DNA from: Hyphomonas sp.
GTDB lineage: Bacteria > Pseudomonadota > Alphaproteobacteria > Caulobacterales > Hyphomonadaceae
NCBI GenBank assembly: GCA_013791775.1
Contig: VMTE01000044.1
Location: 186,001-250,000 of the forward strand
Length of the DNA stretch: 64,000 bases
Direction: 5' to 3'
The notes under the pieces are model-generated. The model had not been told where the DNA came from. It was given only the letters and a program-made list of their open reading frames with translations, and made no database searches. This document shows positions 1 to 7,604 of the stretch, piece by piece. How positions within the stretch are numbered: position 1 is the stretch's first letter; each line of letters opens with the position of its first letter. Made by a program: the position numbers and the translations under genes.

Positions 1-50
1 TCGCATCCCGTGAGCCCTTGCGCGCCGCGTTGCAGGGATTAGGCAGTCGC

Positions 51-1139
51 ATGGCTTACACCTTGACCCATCTGCGTGATCTTCTGGACGGCCCGTTCGA
101 CGAAATCATCGACGTGCGCTCACCCGCTGAATTTGCGGAAGACCATCTGCCGGGCGCCATCAACCTGCCGGTCCTTGATGACGAGGAACGCGCCCGGGTC
201 GGAACGATCTACAAGCAGGAAAGTGCATTCCGCGCCCGCAAGATCGGCGCATCTCTGGTCGCGCGCCGGGCGGGGCTGAATATCGAGACGCACCTGCTCG
301 AGAAGCCGGGCAGCTACCGGCCGCTGGTCTATTGCTGGCGCGGCGGCATGCGCTCGGGTTCGTTTGCCACGATCCTGAAGCAGATCGGATGGCGCGCCGA
401 AACCCTTGAGGGCGGTTACAAGTCCTTTCGCCGGGCGGTCGTGAAGCTGCTGTATGCGCCAGCTGAAAATGACCCGCCCCTCGCGCCGCGTCTGGTCGTG
501 CTCGATGGCAATACCGGCACCGCCAAGACGGAGTTGCTGCACCTCATGGCGGCGCGCGGCGGGCAGGTGCTGGACCTCGAAGGTCTGGCAGGGCATCGCG
601 GATCGTTGTTCGGCGCGCTGGAGCGCCGGCAACCCACGCAGAAATCGTTCGATTCGGCGATTGCGATGCAGCTCGTGACGTTCGATCCGTCACAGCCGGT
701 GGTGATCGAAGCGGAATCGAGCCGTATCGGACAGCTCAACCTGCCGAGCGTCCTCTGGGCGGAGATGCGCCGCGCCCCCCGGATCCGGATTGAGGCGGGA
801 CTGGCGCAACGGGGCATCTATCTCGCGCAGGCCTACGCCGACATCGCAAACGACCGCGTCCGGCTGGCCCGGGCGATTGATCTCCTGAGGCCCTATCACG
901 CATCAGACCGGGTGGTGGCATGGCACGACCTGGCCGGCGAGGGGCGGATGGAGGATCTGGCCCGCGAGCTGGTGGCGCACCATTACGACCCGAAATATAC
1001 CCGCCAGCGTCTTCGCGATACGCAGCCCGAACTCGGGAGTGTGCGCCTGTCAGGCTTCGATGCCGACGCGCTGGCGAAGGCGGCGGGGGAGGTGCTGGCG
1101 CGGGCGCAAGATTGTCCCGGCGCGCTCAATCCACCGTGA
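51..1139 (+). CDS. mnmH: tRNA 2-selenouridine synthase (MnmH/SelU)
   Basis: This enzyme replaces the sulfur of 2-thiouridine at the wobble position of some tRNAs (Lys, Glu, Gln) with selenium from selenophosphate, via a geranylated intermediate. The 362-aa length matches the family. An N-terminal rhodanese domain carries the catalytic Cys at residue 95 in the loop VYCWRGGMRSGS. A Walker A loop GNTGTAKT follows at about residues 153-160. The ATG at 51 is preferred because family members begin MxxTL-like just before the rhodanese fold; the reading frame stays open upstream to a TTG at 18. The stop overlaps by 14 bp the stop of the convergent selD fusion, which would make its selenium donor. Confidence 0.95.
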   Translation: MAYTLTHLRDLLDGPFDEIIDVRSPAEFAEDHLPGAINLPVLDDEERARVGTIYKQESAFRARKIGASLVARRAGLNIETHLLEKPGSYRPLVYCWRGGMRSGSFATILKQIGWRAETLEGGYKSFRRAVVKLLYAPAENDPPLAPRLVVLDGNTGTAKTELLHLMAARGGQVLDLEGLAGHRGSLFGALERRQPTQKSFDSAIAMQLVTFDPSQPVVIEAESSRIGQLNLPSVLWAEMRRAPRIRIEAGLAQRGIYLAQAYADIANDRVRLARAIDLLRPYHASDRVVAWHDLAGEGRMEDLARELVAHHYDPKYTRQRLRDTQPELGSVRLSGFDADALAKAAGEVLARAQDCPGALNPP

Positions 1140-3312
1140 TGAACGGCGCGCCGTCCACGATCTCGCCGATCAGGAATGCCGGTTCGCCTGCCGCCTCGAA
1201 CGCCGCAAGGATCGCAGGAACCGCGCCGGCCGGGATCGCGGCCAGCAGGCCGCCAGCAGTTTGCGGATCGTAGATCAGGTCGCTGATCGCGGAGGCCGGG
1301 CGCGAGACGCGCGGCTCGAGGCTCGCATTCGACCGCCAGATCGATGACTTTACCCCCTGGCCGGCGAGTTCCTCGGCGCCGGAGAGCAGCGGCACACGCG
1401 AAAGCGAAATCCGGGCTGCGACGTTTGACGCTTCAAGCAGGCTCATCATGTGCCCGGCGAGGCCGAAGCCCGTCACATCGGTCATCGCGTGCGCGGCGGG
1501 GGTAAGGATCCTGGCTGCGGCGCCGAGCGGGCGCTGCATGCTCCTCAGCGCGGATTCAACATCGCTGCCGCGCGCGAGCCCGCGCATCTCGGCGGCCAGT
1601 ATCACGCCGGTCCCGATTGACTTGGTCAGAAGAAGCACGTCACCCGGACGTGCGCCCGAGAGGCCGATCGCGGGGCCGTCCAGCAGTCCCGTGACCGTCA
1701 GCCCCACGGTCAGTTCCCGGCCCATGCTGGTGTGCCCACCGACGAGGTCAGCGCCCGCCTCGTGCAGCACGTCGCTCACCGCCGCGACAACTTCCGAAAT
1801 CGTTCCGGCCTGCATCCGCTCGCTCATGCGCGGAATGACCAGCGACAGGAGCGCCGATTGCGGTGAGGCGCCCATCGACCAGACGTCGCCCAGTGCGTGG
1901 ACGGCCGCGATCCGCGCGAGAAGGTAGGGATCTTCCGTGAAGGCGCGCAGGTGATCCGTGCTGATGACCTGAAGGCGCCCGCCGATCTGCAGCACGGCTG
2001 CATCATCGCCGATGCCGCTGATCGTATCCGGCCGGACGGGAAGGCTGGCGCCGGCCAGCGCGGCGATCAGGCTCGGCCGGCCGACCTTGGACCCGCACCC
2101 GCCGCACAGGATCTCGCTGCGGTCTCCTTCATCGTCATCGAGCGCGCGAAGGGCAGGCGCCGGCGGCGCAGCCATGGGAGGCAATTCGTTCAGACGCGCC
2201 ATGAACGTCGTGTCGATATGATCCTTCAGTTTCCACACCCATGAGCCCGAAAGGCTGATAACGTGTTTCTGTCCGGCAGCGGATTTCCCGCCGGTTGATA
2301 TCAGCTTCAGATAATCTGTTTGCGGATTATAGGGCCGCAGCTTTCGCCCGCTCAGGACGGCCTGCAGGTTGTCGAAAAGGACCGGCGCTTCGCGCACGGC
2401 GTACACCCCGGCCTTCGGGCGCGGCGCGTGGGTGAGGTGTGCGCAGTCCCCCGCGGCGAAGATGTCCGGATGGCTCACCGCGCGCAGATCCGGCCCGACA
2501 TCGACAAACCCGTCGGTACACGCAAGACCGGTCGCAGCGATCCAGGGATAGGGCCGGGCGCCGGCGGCGCTGACGATGAAGTCAGCCGGCAGGGATTGGC
2601 CGTCCGCAAGTTCGACCGTGTGGGCGGTGATGCGGACGGGCTCTGCCTGCGTCACAACCTTGATGCCGTACCCGGACGAGGCGCCGATCAGGATCTTGCG
2701 GACCTGTGCGCCGGTGCCGGTCAGTATTTCCGGCCGGGCCTCCAGCAGCGTTACCGAAGCGCGGGCAAGACCGGCCTGCTGCATCCGGTGGGCCATGGCG
2801 AGGGCGAGTTCGACCCCCGCGACGCCGGCGCCGATGACGATGCAGTCGGCGCCCGCTTCGGGACGCGCAGCCTGTTCGAGAAAAACCTGCCAGGCGCTGG
2901 CGAAGGGCCCCAGCGGCTTGACCGGATGGGCATGCTCCGCAAAGCCGGGGACACTTGGCAGATCCGCTGTTACGCCGATGTCCAGCGAGGCGACGTCATA
3001 GCGCAGCGGCGCGCGGCCCTCGAGGTGGACAAGCCGGGCCTGCGTGTCGATGCCGCAGGCCCTGTCGAAGACGGTCCGGGCGCCCGCAAACCGGGCAAGG
3101 CGTACGAGATCAATGTCGAGTTCGCCGCGCGAATAATGCCCGGCGATATGACCGGGGAGCATGCCGGAATAGGGCGCGCCGGGCCCCGGATTGATCAACG
3201 TGACCCTGACGCCTGGCAGCGGTTTCATGCCCCACTGACGCAGCACGAGGGCATGCGTGTGCCCGCCGCCAATGAGGACGAGGTCTCGGGTAAGCGGCCA
3301 ATCGGTGTTCAT
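1126..3312 (-). CDS. selD: NADH dehydrogenase-like FAD oxidoreductase fused to selenide, water dikinase (SelD)
   Basis: Two enzymes are joined in one 728-aa chain. Residues about 8-370 are a pyridine-nucleotide-disulfide oxidoreductase of the type II NADH dehydrogenase kind, with dinucleotide loops LVLIGGGHTH near the start and VIGAGVAGVELA further on, and the FAD motif DIFAAGDCAH. Residues about 400-728 are SelD, which makes selenophosphate from selenide and ATP. In CGGCGSKV the second Cys (about 406) aligns with the E. coli catalytic Cys17 and the Lys (409) with Lys20, while the Cys19 position is Ser. The oxidoreductase part may reduce a selenium compound for SelD; that is inference. The ATG at 3312 is chosen; a GTG at 3345 would add 11 residues. 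It converges on mnmH. Confidence 0.93.
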   Translation of the reverse strand: MNTDWPLTRDLVLIGGGHTHALVLRQWGMKPLPGVRVTLINPGPGAPYSGMLPGHIAGHYSRGELDIDLVRLARFAGARTVFDRACGIDTQARLVHLEGRAPLRYDVASLDIGVTADLPSVPGFAEHAHPVKPLGPFASAWQVFLEQAARPEAGADCIVIGAGVAGVELALAMAHRMQQAGLARASVTLLEARPEILTGTGAQVRKILIGASSGYGIKVVTQAEPVRITAHTVELADGQSLPADFIVSAAGARPYPWIAATGLACTDGFVDVGPDLRAVSHPDIFAAGDCAHLTHAPRPKAGVYAVREAPVLFDNLQAVLSGRKLRPYNPQTDYLKLISTGGKSAAGQKHVISLSGSWVWKLKDHIDTTFMARLNELPPMAAPPAPALRALDDDEGDRSEILCGGCGSKVGRPSLIAALAGASLPVRPDTISGIGDDAAVLQIGGRLQVISTDHLRAFTEDPYLLARIAAVHALGDVWSMGASPQSALLSLVIPRMSERMQAGTISEVVAAVSDVLHEAGADLVGGHTSMGRELTVGLTVTGLLDGPAIGLSGARPGDVLLLTKSIGTGVILAAEMRGLARGSDVESALRSMQRPLGAAARILTPAAHAMTDVTGFGLAGHMMSLLEASNVAARISLSRVPLLSGAEELAGQGVKSSIWRSNASLEPRVSRPASAISDLIYDPQTAGGLLAAIPAGAVPAILAAFEAAGEPAFLIGEIVDGAPFITVD

Positions 3313-3486
3313 GCTGGGTAAGTTCCCGGGGTCAGACTGTTTCACGGATGTCTAGGAGACTGCACCGGAACACGCCAGCGGCGCCGGCATTCCTTACGGG
3401 GCCATTTCTGCGGCAGACTCGCCAATGCTCATGTGTTCAGGCACGATCAGAATGAACGGCGCCACTGGAACGAACCGGAAGACATC

Positions 3487-4857
3487 ATGGCTCAGCTCAC
3501 ATTCCTTGGGGCAGCAGGAACGGTTACGGGGTCCAGGTTCCTGCTGGAAACACCGGCCGCCCGGCTGCTGGTCGATTGCGGTCTCTTTCAGGGATACAAG
3601 CAGCTGCGCCTGCGCAACCGGAAGCCGTTGCCCTTCAAGATGGCGGACCTTGACGCCGTGATCCTGACGCATGCCCATCTGGACCATAGCGGATACCTGC
3701 CGGTGCTTGCCGCGTCGGGGTATCGGAAGCCGGTCTGGTGCACGGAGCTGACCGCCGACCTCTGCCACATTCTCCTGCCCGACGCGGCGCGTATCCAGGA
3801 GTTTGACGCCGAACATGCCAACAAGGGCGGATACAGCCGCCACAATCCGTCGGAACCTCTGTTCACGGAGAAAGACGCCCGGCGGGCCCTGAAGCTGCTC
3901 GCGCCCTGCCTGATGAATACGGACATGGAGCCGGTTCCGGGGGCCACGCTCAGGTTCCGGCCGGCCGGACATATCCCGGGCGCGTCGACGGTTGACCTCG
4001 AGATCGATGGCAAGCGCATTGTCTTTTCCGGCGACCTCGGCCGGTACAACTCTCCGATGTTCCCGCCGCCGGAACCCGTTGAACGGGCGAACTTTCTCGT
4101 CCTCGAATCCACCTACGGCGACTCCGTGCATTCGCCGGAAGACCCCGAAGCGGTGCTAGAAGCGGTGATCAATCGCACCGTCGCGCGGGGCGGCTCAGTG
4201 ATCATTCCGAGCTTTGCCGTCGGCCGGGCGCAGCTGCTGCTCTATCATGTTTCGCGGCTCTACAAGGCGTCACGGATTCCGCCTGTGCCGCTGTATCTCG
4301 ACAGCCCGATGGCAATCGAAGCCACCGAACTGGTCTGCCACAAGAACACAGGCTCGCAGCTGTCGCTGCAGGAAACGCGGGATATGTGCGATGCCGCCCG
4401 GTTGGTGGCGGACGCCTCGGAGTCCGAGCGCATCGTCGCCGACGCGTCGCCGAAGATCGTGCTCTCCGCCAGCGGCATGGCAACCGGCGGACGAGTGCTG
4501 AGCTATCTGAAACGCTATGCGCCCGATCCGCGCAACACGATCCTGTTCGCCGGGTATCAGGCCGGCGGTACGCGCGGCGCACACATGGTTGCGGGTGCAA
4601 AGGAAGTGAAGATACACGGGGCGTGGCACGCCGTCCGCGCCGAGGTGCTCAACCTCAACATGCTCTCGGCGCACGCAGATTCCGATGAAATCATGCAGTG
4701 GTTGTCCGGCTTCCGGGCGCCGCCGGCGCGTACCTTCATCGTTCACGGCGAGCCGGGCGCCTCCGATACGCTCCGCCAACGGATCGAAGAGAAACTGGGC
4801 TGGAATTGCCACGTACCGGAGCACGAAGAGCGCGTTGATCTCGGCAACACGGGTTAA
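3487..4857 (+). CDS. Metallo-beta-lactamase/beta-CASP family nuclease (YSH1/CPSF73-like)
   Basis: This is a 456-aa zinc-dependent hydrolase of the metallo-beta-lactamase plus beta-CASP class, which are usually RNA-processing nucleases. The zinc motif THAHLDHSG lies at about residues 61-69, followed by the SGDLGRY aspartate motif, the beta-CASP segment SASGMATGGRV, SAHADSDE and the C-terminal FIVHGE motif that closes the fold. The ATG at 3487 follows GGAAG and begins MAQLTFLGAAGTVTGS, the usual family start; the frame stays open upstream to 3433. It is monocistronic, with a hairpin downstream at 4904-4933. RNA as the substrate is inferred from the family. Confidence 0.9.
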   Translation: MAQLTFLGAAGTVTGSRFLLETPAARLLVDCGLFQGYKQLRLRNRKPLPFKMADLDAVILTHAHLDHSGYLPVLAASGYRKPVWCTELTADLCHILLPDAARIQEFDAEHANKGGYSRHNPSEPLFTEKDARRALKLLAPCLMNTDMEPVPGATLRFRPAGHIPGASTVDLEIDGKRIVFSGDLGRYNSPMFPPPEPVERANFLVLESTYGDSVHSPEDPEAVLEAVINRTVARGGSVIIPSFAVGRAQLLLYHVSRLYKASRIPPVPLYLDSPMAIEATELVCHKNTGSQLSLQETRDMCDAARLVADASESERIVADASPKIVLSASGMATGGRVLSYLKRYAPDPRNTILFAGYQAGGTRGAHMVAGAKEVKIHGAWHAVRAEVLNLNMLSAHADSDEIMQWLSGFRAPPARTFIVHGEPGASDTLRQRIEEKLGWNCHVPEHEERVDLGNTG

Positions 4858-4903
4858 CAAAGCCCTCGCTTCTGTTTGTTGGCCGCCCCTGCGGGACCGG
4901 ATT

Positions 4904-4933
4904 GCCCGGCTCTCTTAAGGCAGAGAGCCGGGC
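4904..4933. terminator. Hairpin between convergent genes, possible bidirectional terminator
   Basis: Perfect 11-bp stem: arm at 4904-4914, 8-nt loop, arm at 4923-4933. It sits between the stop of the beta-CASP nuclease and the stop of the peroxiredoxin, which converge on it. There is no run of T on either side, so if it terminates it is not a classical intrinsic terminator. Confidence 0.55.
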
Positions 4934-4971
4934 GTTCGCGAAATACGCCGATGGGGCAGGCCGGTCCCGGC

Positions 4972-5607
4972 CTACACCTTTGCGAGCTCGGTCAGGCGCA
5001 GATAGGGGCGAAGCTCTTTCCAGCCTTGCGGAAACAGGGTCTTGGCTTCGGCGTTGCTGATCGACGGCGGAATGATCACCTTGCCGCCTGGAATCCAGTC
5101 GGCCGGGGTGGCAATGCGGTTTGCATCGCCGGCCTGCAGCGCATCGATGACGCGCAGGATTTCAGTGAAGTTGCGTCCGACATTCATCGGATAGGTCATC
5201 GTGAGGCGGATCTTCAGCGCCGGATCAATGATGAAGACCGAGCGGACAGCAGCCGTCTGGCTTTCCTCGGGATGGATCATGTCATAGGTGCGCGCCACGA
5301 CGAGGTCTTCATCGGCGATGATCGGAAACTGCAGATCCGTGTCCTGAGTATCATTGACGTCGTCGATCCATTTCAAATGCTCTTTGACCGTGTCCGTCGA
5401 GAGCCCCAGCGGCTTCACGTTGCGTGCGGCGAAGTCGGCGGCCAGCTGGGCGGTGCGGCCCATTTCAGTCGTGCAGACAGGGGTGAAGTCGGCCGGATGG
5501 CTGAAAAAGAACACCCAGCTGCCCTTGGCCCAGTCGTGAAGCCGGATCGGGCCTTTGGTCGTGTCGATGGTGAAATCAGGGGCGATGTCGCCGATGCGGA
5601 GTGACAT
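4972..5607 (-). CDS. 1-Cys peroxiredoxin (Prx6-like)
   Basis: This thiol peroxidase reduces hydrogen peroxide, organic peroxides or peroxynitrite in the cytoplasm. The 211-aa protein begins MSLRIGDIAPDFTIDTT. The peroxidatic Cys45 is in FTPVCTTEMGR, as in the AhpC-TSA/Prx6 family, and the long C-terminal domain typical of Prx6-type enzymes is present. No resolving-cysteine motif of 2-Cys peroxiredoxins is evident. The ATG at 5607 follows AAGGAAAA at good spacing; the open frame continues upstream to 5673 without a family match. It has its own promoter with a TATAAT and a direct repeat, so expression looks regulated, probably by oxidative stress. Confidence 0.93.
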   Translation of the reverse strand: MSLRIGDIAPDFTIDTTKGPIRLHDWAKGSWVFFFSHPADFTPVCTTEMGRTAQLAADFAARNVKPLGLSTDTVKEHLKWIDDVNDTQDTDLQFPIIADEDLVVARTYDMIHPEESQTAAVRSVFIIDPALKIRLTMTYPMNVGRNFTEILRVIDALQAGDANRIATPADWIPGGKVIIPPSISNAEAKTLFPQGWKELRPYLRLTELAKV

Positions 5608-5675
5608 GGAAGTTTTCCTTTGTGTTCGCCGCCTGGCGGCGCGGTGTGTGGAGTGCGCCGGTCTGACCAGCAAGA

Positions 5676-5701
5676 ATTATAAGTGGCACACAAAGTGGCA
5701 C
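5676..5701 (-). promoter_or_regulatory. Promoter of the peroxiredoxin gene with direct repeat
   Basis: On the minus strand a consensus -10 TATAAT lies at 5676-5681. Just upstream are two copies of GTGCCACTT, 12 bp apart start to start (5681-5689 and 5693-5701), where the -35 region would be. No good -35 hexamer is visible, so the repeat may be an activator or repressor site. The regulator is unknown. Confidence 0.5.
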
Positions 5702-5758
5702 GTTACGAATTGAAACGTCCCTTCTGTGATATTCAGAACGCTAATGGCCGGGAAAGGT

Positions 5759-6280
5759 TCACTCCGGTGCTGCCAGGATAACGGTATAGGTTCCGTGACA
5801 GGCGACGCATTTCGACATCACCAGGGACAGCCTTTCCTGCAACTCACCCACCGGCGCCGTATCGGCCGCTTCGGCCAGCGCCGCAAAATCGCCGCGCAGC
5901 GACTGGTTGATCTGGCGAAATCCCGCCGGCGCCTTCACCCGCAGGGTTTGCCCGATGCCGTTCGGGTCACGCCGGTTTGCCTGCGCCGTTCCGATTTCCC
6001 GGATCAGGTCCCGGTCTTCGTCGGCGAGGGCCATGTTCAAGGTCTGCAGGTCGGTCAGAAAGGTGAGCATCTGGCCCTGGATGTGAGCGCGCTCGTCTTG
6101 CGTTACGGCAAAGGAAATGCGGGTATCGCCCGGGGCCGCGGGGCGGGCGGCTTCCTTGGGCGCGGCAGCCATGGGGGGCACCTGCGACGCGGCGGTGTGC
6201 GGCAGGGCAAGATAGGTCGCCCCCACGCCGCAGACAGCGCCGGCGATGAAGGTGAGTACGGTTAGTAAGGGTTTGCTCAT
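5759..6280 (-). CDS. Periplasmic monoheme cytochrome c-like protein
   Basis: The 173-aa protein has an N-terminal hydrophobic segment (residues about 4-27) that is either a signal anchor or a signal peptide, an Ala/Pro-rich linker, a helical domain, and a single heme-binding CVACH motif at residues 158-162 near the C-terminus. A C-terminal CxxCH after a helical domain is the layout of the cytochrome c-prime/c-556 type, where the heme may bind small ligands such as NO. It is 27 bp downstream of a small lipoprotein gene and the pair is divergent from an NsrR-like NO-sensing regulator, so a role in nitrosative stress is possible. That is inference from context. Confidence 0.75.
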   Translation of the reverse strand: MSKPLLTVLTFIAGAVCGVGATYLALPHTAASQVPPMAAAPKEAARPAAPGDTRISFAVTQDERAHIQGQMLTFLTDLQTLNMALADEDRDLIREIGTAQANRRDPNGIGQTLRVKAPAGFRQINQSLRGDFAALAEAADTAPVGELQERLSLVMSKCVACHGTYTVILAAPE

Positions 6281-6307
6281 GGGGTGGGTACCGGTTCGGG
6301 TGAAGTT

Positions 6308-6742
6308 TCAGAAGCTGAAAAGGCGAAGGTCCGGCGCCGCGATGAGGCGGCCGACATCTGCAGGATTTGCAACGCTCACACCGTCGATCAGGGCTTCCAG
6401 TCCAAACGGGCGGTTGGGCAGGTAGATGGCGCAGACATCCGACTGGACGCCGTCTGCGATCAGCCGTTTCAGGAGGTCTTGCGGCGCCAGGCCGGAAGGT
6501 TCGAATGCCGCCGTCGCTGCGGCAGGCGGATCGCCCAGCGCAAGGTCGGCGCCCTTGCGGCACAGCAGGATGCGGGGGGAGGCGCCCGCCGCCTTGGCGC
6601 TGAGGGTCAACGTCAGAAGATTGACGGGTGCCGGTTCGGCGACCGCTTCGGCGGGCGCAGCGCTTTCCGCCTGCGAGGACGAGGCGCAGGCCGAAACAAG
6701 CAGGGCAGCAAGCGCTGGAATCAGGGATCTTTGAGTGATCAT
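6308..6742 (-). CDS. Hypothetical lipoprotein, 144 aa
   Basis: Not recognised. The start is a lipoprotein signal with lipobox LLVSAC (Cys19), followed by an Ala/Pro-rich linker and a compact domain with two Cys in ILLCRKG and DVCAIYLP, which could form a disulfide in the periplasm. It is the first gene of a two-gene unit with the downstream cytochrome c-like gene and is transcribed divergently from the NsrR-like gene, with about 145 bp between the two reading frames. Because these two genes flank the regulator, they may be its targets. Confidence 0.7.
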   Translation of the reverse strand: MITQRSLIPALAALLVSACASSSQAESAAPAEAVAEPAPVNLLTLTLSAKAAGASPRILLCRKGADLALGDPPAAATAAFEPSGLAPQDLLKRLIADGVQSDVCAIYLPNRPFGLEALIDGVSVANPADVGRLIAAPDLRLFSF

Positions 6743-6867
6743 TGGGGCAGCTTTCTTTCAAGAGTGCGCTGGGCCGCCAAGGTCCGATCTCATCGTCATG
6801 TGGCGCAGCCGACGTGCAGCGAGTGGTTCACATTGCCCGCAAGCGAGAAGCCGGAACGTCCACCGAA

Positions 6868-6896
6868 TTGACCCATGACTTAAAAAGTGTCATTCA
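6868..6896 (+). promoter_or_regulatory. Putative promoter and operator of the NsrR-like gene
   Basis: A -35-like TTGACC at 6868-6873 is followed, 17 bp on, by a weak -10 CATTCA at 6891-6896. The spacer contains an inverted repeat, ATGAC at 6875-6879 and GTCAT at 6889-6893, around an A/T-rich centre. Rrf2-family regulators bind A/T-rich dyads of about this size and often repress themselves. The site lies between the divergent lipoprotein operon and the regulator and could serve both. Confidence 0.4.
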
Positions 6897-7429
6897 CAAA
6901 CACAGTTAAAACAAACACGCCCAAACGCAAGGCGCATGGCGGCGCCCTTTCGTCGCAGCGTGTCCGAACAGAAGGGGGAATCGTCATCCGACTGACCGCA
7001 TATACGAACTACGCGCTCCGGACACTGATGTATTGCGCCTTGCACCCGGACCAGATCGTCCGGATGGAAGATGTGGCAGATGCCTATGGCATTTCGAAAT
7101 CCCATCTGATGAAAGCGGCGCGCCAGCTTGGCCAGCTCGGCTACCTGGAAAACCACCGGGGCCGCTCCGGCGGTGTGCGCCTCGCGATGCCTCCGGGAAA
7201 GATCGTGATCGGCGAAGTCGTGCGTCACACCGAGGGCGACATGGATCTCGTCGAGTGCTTCAATTCCACCACGAACACGTGCCCGATCATCGGCGCGTGC
7301 AAGCTGACCGCACTCTTCCGGACCGGCCTGCGCGCCTTTCTGGCGGAACTCGACAAGGTGACGCTGGAAGACATGGTGTCCGACCGCCGGAAATTGCTCG
7401 CCCGCCTCGCCGATTTTGCGGAGCGTTGA
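6887..7429 (+). CDS. nsrR: Rrf2-family transcriptional regulator, NsrR-like
   Basis: This is a winged-helix regulator with an iron-sulfur cluster that senses nitric oxide. The core matches NsrR: IRLTAYTNYALRTLMYCA, the recognition region ISKSHLMKAARQL, the RGRSGGVRLA wing and three Cys in VECFNSTTNTCPIIGACKL (positions 124, 132 and 138 counted from 6887). The only canonical in-frame start is the GTG at 6887, which gives 180 aa with a 33-residue N-terminal extension. Family alignment by eye places the natural start at Ile34, codon ATC at 6986, preceded by GAAGGGGG. The real start is uncertain. It is divergent from the lipoprotein/cytochrome c unit. Confidence 0.85.
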   Translation: MSFTNTVKTNTPKRKAHGGALSSQRVRTEGGIVIRLTAYTNYALRTLMYCALHPDQIVRMEDVADAYGISKSHLMKAARQLGQLGYLENHRGRSGGVRLAMPPGKIVIGEVVRHTEGDMDLVECFNSTTNTCPIIGACKLTALFRTGLRAFLAELDKVTLEDMVSDRRKLLARLADFAER

Positions 7430-7604
7430 CAAGCGGCGGGCCAGTTCAGCGGTGACCGGGACCGGAAGGTAAACCGGTGTCAGGAAACAGGCTGCAAAAT
7501 CGCCTAAAGCGCCGTTTCTGGCGTCGCCATTAACGCTAAACAAACCCTCTTTTGAGAGTGATGGCGCAGGTAGCGCCGGACGGCGCGTTGATCAGGTTGG
7601 CTAC

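Noticed and set aside
1126-3312. Selenocysteine in SelD
   Set aside because: The catalytic position is a normal Cys codon and the frame has no internal TGA.
5967-6761. 264-codon open frame on the minus strand
   Set aside because: It overlaps both the lipoprotein and the cytochrome c genes in another frame, is Arg/Pro/Ser-rich and has no signal or domain, while both overlapped genes have export signals and the second a heme motif.
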